Made by a program: the position numbers and the translations under genes
Notes under the pieces: model-generated
Databases searched by the model: none
The model's input: only the letters and a program-made list of their open reading frames with translations
Told to the model about the DNA's origin: nothing
DNA from: an uncultured Lachnospiraceae bacterium
GTDB lineage: Bacteria; Bacillota; Clostridia; Lachnospirales; Lachnospiraceae
NCBI GenBank assembly: GCA_902766655.1
Contig: CACXEL010000119.1
Location: 1 to 19,559, forward strand
DNA length: 19,559 nucleotides
Direction of reading: 5' to 3'
Shown: one piece after another, positions 15,612 through 19,559 of the stretch
Layout: every line of letters starts with the position of its first letter
How positions within the stretch are numbered: the first letter of the stretch is position 1

Positions 15612-15617
15612 ATTATA
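15612..15617 (-). promoter_or_regulatory. Extended -10 promoter of the small cysteine-rich gene
   Basis: Minus-strand TATAAT preceded by TGG, i.e. TGn-TATAAT. The -35 position at 17-base spacing (AGCGCA) does not match, as is common for extended -10 promoters. Confidence 0.6.
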
Positions 15618-15648
15618 CCACAAACAACTGTCCGTGCGCTCTGTTCCG

Positions 15649-15694
15649 AAAAAAACGCTGCCACATCCCGTTCATGCCGGGGTATGGCAGCGTT
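15649..15694 (-). terminator. Rho-independent terminator downstream of ileS
   Basis: A 10-bp stem AACGCTGCCA (15654-15663) with its complement at 15685-15694, inner CCCG/CGGG pairing, then a minus-strand T7 tract. It lies about 147 bases past the ileS stop; the intervening 15695-15840 contains nothing recognisable. Confidence 0.85.
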
Positions 15695-15840
15695 CTCATT
15701 TACATGTATGGATCTGGCCGGCGTTCGCGTCTTATGCTCTGCCCCGCCCCGCAGGCCGAAAGGTTCCGGTCCGGCGAGGTGGCCGATGGTGTTGCGCACG
15801 CCCGGCCAACAGGTCGGGAAGCTCCCGGGGCCAGCTCTTC

Positions 15841-18800
15841 TCAGCGGGCGATCTTCACGCGGATCTCATTTTTCTTTTCGCCGGCGATCACGAGCTCCTT
15901 CTCGGGCTCGGCCACCTCGGCCAGCTCGCCGAGGGTCTCACGGCAAATGTAGTCCGTCCACTCGTCGGAAATATCTCCGCTGATCTCGAGGCGGATGTGG
16001 TCCATGATCTCGAGACCCATCTGCTTTCTGGCATCCTGGATGTTGCGGACCACGTCGCGGGCCAGACCTTCCTCCTTGAGAGCCTTGGTCAGGGTCAGGT
16101 CAAGGGATACCACGATGCCGTGGTCGGAGGCGACGTGCTCGCCGGCCTTGGCCTTGTAGGTGACCAGGATGACGGCCGGATCGAACTCCTTCTTCTCGCC
16201 GTCGATCTCGAGGATGGCCGCATTTTCCGTCAGCGTGAATTTGCGGCTCTTGACAGCCTTGATGATGACCGGGATCTGGTCCGGATAGCGGTTGCGGATC
16301 TCGTTGAAGTTGGGCGCGTAGGTGACGGAGGCGATGTCGTCGACCTTCTCGAGGATCTCCACCTTCTTCACGTTCAGCTCCTCGGCGATGATGTCCTTGA
16401 AGCCTTCCACCACGGAGTCCTTGCCGGCGTCGGCCAGGGCGATGCGGAGGGAGGAGAGGGGCTGGCGGTTCTTGACGTTGTTCTTATTTCTGATGGACCT
16501 GGCCAGGTAAATGACGTCCTGGACAAGACCGACGTCGCTGATGAGCTGGTCATCCGCATATTCCGCCGGCACAGTGGGCCAGTCGGACAGGTGGACGGAG
16601 AACTCGCCGGTCAGGATCTGGTAGACCTTCTCCGAGACGATCGGGGCCACCGGGGCGAAGAGCTTGGTGGTGGAGACCAGCACGTAGTAGAGGGTCTCGT
16701 AAGCGTTCTGCTTGTCCTCGCTCATGCCGCTCGCCCAGAAGCGCCTTCTGGACCGGCGGATGTACCAGTTGGTCAGACCGTCGACCAGGGAGACCAGGTT
16801 CTCCACGTAGTGGTTGACCTGGTAGGCGTCCATGTTCTCGCGGATGTTCTTCTCGGCCTCGTAGACCTTGGCCAGGATCCAGCGGTCAAGCTGGTTGCCG
16901 GACGCAGGCAGCTTGTCCGGATCTCCCACGAACTTGTCGATGTTGGCGTAGGAAATGAAGAAATTGCAAGCGTTCCAGTACGGCAGGATGATCTGCTGGT
17001 AGGCGTCCTTGATCCCGTTGTCGTCGAACTGGAGGTCGCCGATGACCATAGCCGCCGTCTGGTAGAGGTAGAGGCGGAAGGCGTCGGTGCCGTGGGTCTT
17101 CATGAGATACATGGGATCCGTGTAGTTCTTGGAGGACTTGGACAGCTTCTTGCCGTCCTTGGCCAGGATCGTGCCGTGGACGATGCAGTTCTTGAAGGCC
17201 GGGCGGTCAAAGAGGGCTACCGCCATGACGTGCATGTAGTAGAACCAGCAGCGGATCTGGCCGGTGTACTCGACGATGAAGTCGCTCGGGAAGTGGCTCT
17301 CGAACCACTCCTTGTTCTCAAATGGGTAGTGCTTCTGGGCATAGGTGACCGAGCCGGACTCGAACCAGCAGTCCAGGACCTCCGGCACGCGGTGTACGGT
17401 AGCGCCGCACTTGGGGCAGGTGATCGTGATCTCGTCCATGTACTGCCTGTGGAGGTCGGTCAGGCGGACGCCGCTGGCCTTCTCGATCTCGTCGATGGAG
17501 CCCAGGACGACTCTCTCGCCACACTCCTTGCACTCCCAGATCGGGATCGGCGTGGACCAGTAGCGGTTGCGGGAGATGTTCCAGTCGCGGGCATTTTCGA
17601 CCCAGTGGCCGAAACGGCCGTGCTTGACGGTCTCCGGCACCCAGTTGATCTCCTCGTTGAGCTCGATGAGGCGCGGCTTGATCTTCTCCACGTTGAAATA
17701 CCAGGCGTCCATGGCCTTGTAGATCAGCGGGTTCTTGCAGCGCCAGCAGTGCGGGTAGTTGTGGACGATGGAGCCGTCCGCCACCGCCTTGCCGTTGTCG
17801 TAGAGGAAGCGGGTGATGATGGAGTTCATCTCAATGACGTTCTTGTCCTTGGATGCCTCGTAGAAGTCGGTGACGTCGGCTGTGAAATGGCCCTTGGCGT
17901 CCACCGGGTTGACCATGGGGATATGGTACTTGCGGCAGGTCCAGTAGTCGTCCTCACCGAAGGCCGGCGCCGTGTGGACGATACCGCAGCCTTCGTCGGA
18001 GCCGACGTAATCGGCAGCCACGACGCGGAAGGCGCCCTGCTCGCGCATATTCGCGAAGTAGGGGAAGAGCGGCTCATACTCGATGCCGAGAAGGTCGGTG
18101 CCCTTGACCTCCTTCACGATGACCGGCTCCTCGCCGAAGACCTGCTTGAAGTTGGCCAGGGTGTTGGTGCAGGCCACGTAGATCTCGTCGCCCACGGCCA
18201 CGAAGGCGTAGTCCAGGTTCTCGCCGACAGCCAGGCAGAGGTTGGAGGGCAGGGTCCAGGGCGTGGTCGTCCAGGCCAGCATGTAGACCTGCTTGCCGTC
18301 CTCTTTGAGCGGTGTCTTGAACTTGGTCATGATCCAGCGGTCCTGACGCGGACGGGTGGAATCGGACTCACGGGTGTCCGAGATGGACAGGGAGGTCTCG
18401 CAGTGCATGCAGTAGGGCGTGACGCGGTAATCTCTGTAAATGAGACCCTTGTCGTAGCACTGCTTGAAGGCCCACATGACGGACTCCATGAACTCCGGGG
18501 TCATGGTCTTGTAGGCGTTGTCGTAGTCCACCCAGCGGGCCATCTGCTCGACGTACTCGCGCCAGGCGTCGTTGTTGCTGGAGACGATCTCCCGGCACTT
18601 CTCGTTGAAGGCCGCGATGCCGAGCTCCTTCTCGATGACCGTCTTGTCGTTGATGCCCAGGAGCTGCTCAGCCTGGTTCTCGATGGGCAGACCGTGGCAG
18701 TCCCAGCCCCAGACTCTGGGGACCTTGTAGCCGCGCATGGTCCAGTAACGGGCGATCATATCCTTGATAAATGAAACCAGGACTGTGCCGTGGTGGGGCT

Positions 18801-18984
18801 TGCCTGTCGGGAAGGGCGGTCCGTCGTAGAAGACGACCTCGTCCCCCTTGCGCTCGTCCACAGACTTCTCAAAGACCTTGTTGTCCTTCCAGAAGGAGAG
18901 GACCTCCTGCTGGATCTCGGGCAGGTCGGGCTTTCCGGCCAGCTCCTGATAATTGCTCAGGATCTTCATTTTTCTTTCAGCCAT
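15841..18984 (-). CDS. ileS: Isoleucyl-tRNA synthetase, eukaryote-like type 2
   Basis: Class I synthetase charging tRNA-Ile, with post-transfer editing of valine. The protein is 1047 residues. The first signature is unusual, GKPHHGTVLV (HHGT at 64-67), where HxGH is expected; then GWDCHGLPIENQAEQLLGI. The CP1 editing domain has TTTPWTLPSN near residue 220. A zinc-ribbon-like pair ECKEC (C485, C488) and CPKC (about 520) sits in the insert before VLDCWFESGS, and the second signature is KLSKS (613-617). Length and motifs point to the type-2 group related to eukaryotic cytosolic enzymes, which tends to resist mupirocin; resistance here is only inferred. AGGAGG six bases before the ATG at 18984 fixes the start. 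It has its own promoter and terminator. Confidence 0.97.
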   Translation of the reverse strand: MAERKMKILSNYQELAGKPDLPEIQQEVLSFWKDNKVFEKSVDERKGDEVVFYDGPPFPTGKPHHGTVLVSFIKDMIARYWTMRGYKVPRVWGWDCHGLPIENQAEQLLGINDKTVIEKELGIAAFNEKCREIVSSNNDAWREYVEQMARWVDYDNAYKTMTPEFMESVMWAFKQCYDKGLIYRDYRVTPYCMHCETSLSISDTRESDSTRPRQDRWIMTKFKTPLKEDGKQVYMLAWTTTPWTLPSNLCLAVGENLDYAFVAVGDEIYVACTNTLANFKQVFGEEPVIVKEVKGTDLLGIEYEPLFPYFANMREQGAFRVVAADYVGSDEGCGIVHTAPAFGEDDYWTCRKYHIPMVNPVDAKGHFTADVTDFYEASKDKNVIEMNSIITRFLYDNGKAVADGSIVHNYPHCWRCKNPLIYKAMDAWYFNVEKIKPRLIELNEEINWVPETVKHGRFGHWVENARDWNISRNRYWSTPIPIWECKECGERVVLGSIDEIEKASGVRLTDLHRQYMDEITITCPKCGATVHRVPEVLDCWFESGSVTYAQKHYPFENKEWFESHFPSDFIVEYTGQIRCWFYYMHVMAVALFDRPAFKNCIVHGTILAKDGKKLSKSSKNYTDPMYLMKTHGTDAFRLYLYQTAAMVIGDLQFDDNGIKDAYQQIILPYWNACNFFISYANIDKFVGDPDKLPASGNQLDRWILAKVYEAEKNIRENMDAYQVNHYVENLVSLVDGLTNWYIRRSRRRFWASGMSEDKQNAYETLYYVLVSTTKLFAPVAPIVSEKVYQILTGEFSVHLSDWPTVPAEYADDQLISDVGLVQDVIYLARSIRNKNNVKNRQPLSSLRIALADAGKDSVVEGFKDIIAEELNVKKVEILEKVDDIASVTYAPNFNEIRNRYPDQIPVIIKAVKSRKFTLTENAAILEIDGEKKEFDPAVILVTYKAKAGEHVASDHGIVVSLDLTLTKALKEEGLARDVVRNIQDARKQMGLEIMDHIRLEISGDISDEWTDYICRETLGELAEVAEPEKELVIAGEKKNEIRVKIAR

Positions 18985-19042
18985 ACATTTCCTCCTCACG
19001 ATGGGCCAAATCATTTTTGCTGATAATAAAAACAGCTTATCT

Positions 19043-19071
19043 ATTATATAATACGGAATTCCGATTCACAA
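19043..19071 (-). promoter_or_regulatory. Sigma-A-type promoter of ileS
   Basis: Minus strand -35 TTGTGA (19066-19071), a 17-base spacer, perfect -10 TATAAT (19043-19048). The predicted start near 19036 gives a leader of about 52 bases, too short for a T-box. Confidence 0.7.
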
Positions 19072-19080
19072 GTGCTTTTC

Positions 19081-19106
19081 ACTGCGCGGAGGAGGAAAGG
19101 CGCAGT
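19081..19106. other. Hairpin with a Shine-Dalgarno/anti-Shine-Dalgarno loop
   Basis: ACTGCGC (19081-19087) pairs with GCGCAGT (19100-19106). The loop reads GGAGGAGGAAAG on the plus strand, CTTTCCTCCTCC on the minus strand. It lies just upstream of the ileS -35. No promoter or terminator for a small RNA is evident. Confidence 0.4.
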
Positions 19107-19279
19107 CCGCACCGCCCCGGCATACCCGGGCAGGGTGTGCCCGGCCCGCCTCCGGATCCGGCCGCATCTCATTGCTCCCGGGCCTTCGATACAATACGGT
19201 CGCCGGACGACAGAACCGCCCGCACCGGTATTCCGGTGTGTATCCCGGCCTCGCGCGCCGCAACTCCCGTTATAATGTC
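19107..19279. other. GC-rich non-coding spacer with hairpins
   Basis: No believable gene. It contains CCGGGCA/TGCCCGG (19126-19144, five-base loop) and a partial second copy of the terminator at 19284-19315 (19216-19238). Short frames here have skewed Arg/Pro composition and no RBS. Confidence 0.5.
19216..19238. repeat. 23-bp direct repeat, truncated terminator copy
   Basis: Identical over 23 bases to 19285-19307 (unit begins CCGCCCGCACCGG), offset 69 bases. This copy keeps the left arm and loop but lacks the rest of the right arm (GTGTATCC instead of GTGCGGGCGG). Confidence 0.8.
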
Positions 19280-19320
19280 AAAAGCCGCCCGCACCGGTAT
19301 TCCGGTGCGGGCGGCACTTT
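19280..19320 (-). terminator. Terminator of the CitMHS transporter gene, potentially bidirectional
   Basis: A perfect 14-bp stem GCCGCCCGCACCGG (19284-19297), TATT loop, complement at 19302-19315. The minus strand continues TTTTGAC, the plus strand ACTTTTC, so it could act both ways. It lies about 80 bases past the transporter stop. Confidence 0.85.
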
Positions 19321-19393
19321 TCAGTTAACGATATTCTACAGCTGACAGGGATATACTGTCATCCATAGTATGCTGCCTGCGGCAGGCTGCGCA

Positions 19394-19559
19394 TTACAGC
19401 GGCATAATGCCGAAGACGGCGGCGACCACCATGCAGAGGATCGAGAATCCCCATACAAAGAGGAAGCTTGCCTTGATGTGGTCCTTGATGTCGACCTCCG
19501 CGAGACCTGTACCAAGCAGGGTAGCAGGAACCATGGGGCTGATGAAGGTAGCGCAGTTA
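19394..19559 (-). CDS. CitMHS-family citrate transporter, C-terminal 54 residues (runs off window)
   Basis: The visible translation runs NCATFISPMVPATLLGTGLA, then EVDIKDHIKASFLFVWGFSI and a hydrophobic end finishing IMPL. This matches the C-terminal pattern of the CitMHS family (LSPLVPSTYLLVGLAGVDFG and DHxKF before a last membrane helix), whose members import metal-citrate complexes with protons. The last transmembrane segment covers about the final 25 residues. The N-terminal bulk lies beyond the window, so substrate and full length cannot be judged. The gene is co-directional with ileS but separated by a terminator and about 400 bases. Confidence 0.78.
   Translation of the reverse strand, partial: NCATFISPMVPATLLGTGLAEVDIKDHIKASFLFVWGFSILCMVVAAVFGIMPL

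Noticed and set aside
15509..15799. N-terminal extension of the small Cys-rich protein to an ATG at 15799
   Set aside because: It would run through the ileS terminator and the extended -10 promoter; the strong AAGGAGG sits directly before 15508.
15601..18774. 1057-codon plus-strand frame opposite ileS
   Set aside because: Antisense shadow of IleRS, whose motifs are unambiguous on the minus strand.
19066..19263. 65-codon minus-strand frame upstream of ileS
   Set aside because: Arg/Pro-rich, no RBS, overlaps hairpins and the -35 of ileS.
18985..19330. T-box or other riboswitch upstream of ileS
   Set aside because: No AGGGTGG-type sequence on the minus strand, and the promoter is too close to the start codon.

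Overview
The window looks like chromosomal DNA of a high-GC Clostridia bacterium, most likely a Lachnospiraceae member. This is inferred from gene content: a reverse rubrerythrin, a DUF1002/YpuA-type protein, a YYYxG (DUF2298) membrane protein, a small Cys-rich protein and an eukaryote-like type-2 IleRS. Coding DNA is GC-rich while promoters and spacers are AT-rich. Start sites use strong AAGGAG-type ribosome binding sites, and several genes appear to start with TTG. I saw no phage, transposon, CRISPR, tRNA or rRNA features. Nearly all genes lie on the minus strand; only the rubrerythrin and a small alpha-CTD-like gene lie on the plus strand.

Layout from left to right. (1) The 5' two thirds of metG, minus strand, running off the left edge, with its own promoter. 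(2) A two-gene minus-strand unit: a DUF2298/Chlor_Arch_YYY membrane protein followed by a 499-residue membrane protein that resembles a GT-C glycosyltransferase. (3) A divergent intergenic region holding a perfect 7-1-7 palindrome, then the plus-strand reverse rubrerythrin, its terminator, and an orphan 79-residue protein resembling the RNA polymerase alpha C-terminal domain. (4) About 370 bases of non-coding DNA with a strong hairpin and an 11-bp tandem repeat. (5) Minus strand: a secreted DUF1002 protein and rsmA. (6) Minus strand: a 1212-residue protein with a TPR-like N-terminus, about 24 copies of an Ala/Glu/Lys octad, and a C-terminal AAA+ domain of the CbbX/SpoVK kind that keeps Walker A but has lost other catalytic residues. 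(7) glgP. (8) A 74-residue cysteine-rich small protein. (9) ileS with a promoter only about 50 bases from its start and no T-box. (10) A GC-rich, hairpin-dense spacer and the C-terminus of a CitMHS-family transporter running off the right edge.

The genes do not form a single pathway. Translation functions (metG, rsmA, ileS) are mixed with carbohydrate storage (glgP), peroxide defence (rubrerythrin), a putative cell-surface glycosylation pair and several uncharacterised lineage proteins. Most units have their own promoter, and about six carry clear intrinsic terminators, so this reads as a set of short independent transcription units. The most novel items are the TPR/octad-repeat/degenerate-AAA+ protein, the GT-C-like pair with a substituted catalytic-site motif, and the orphan alpha-CTD-like protein.
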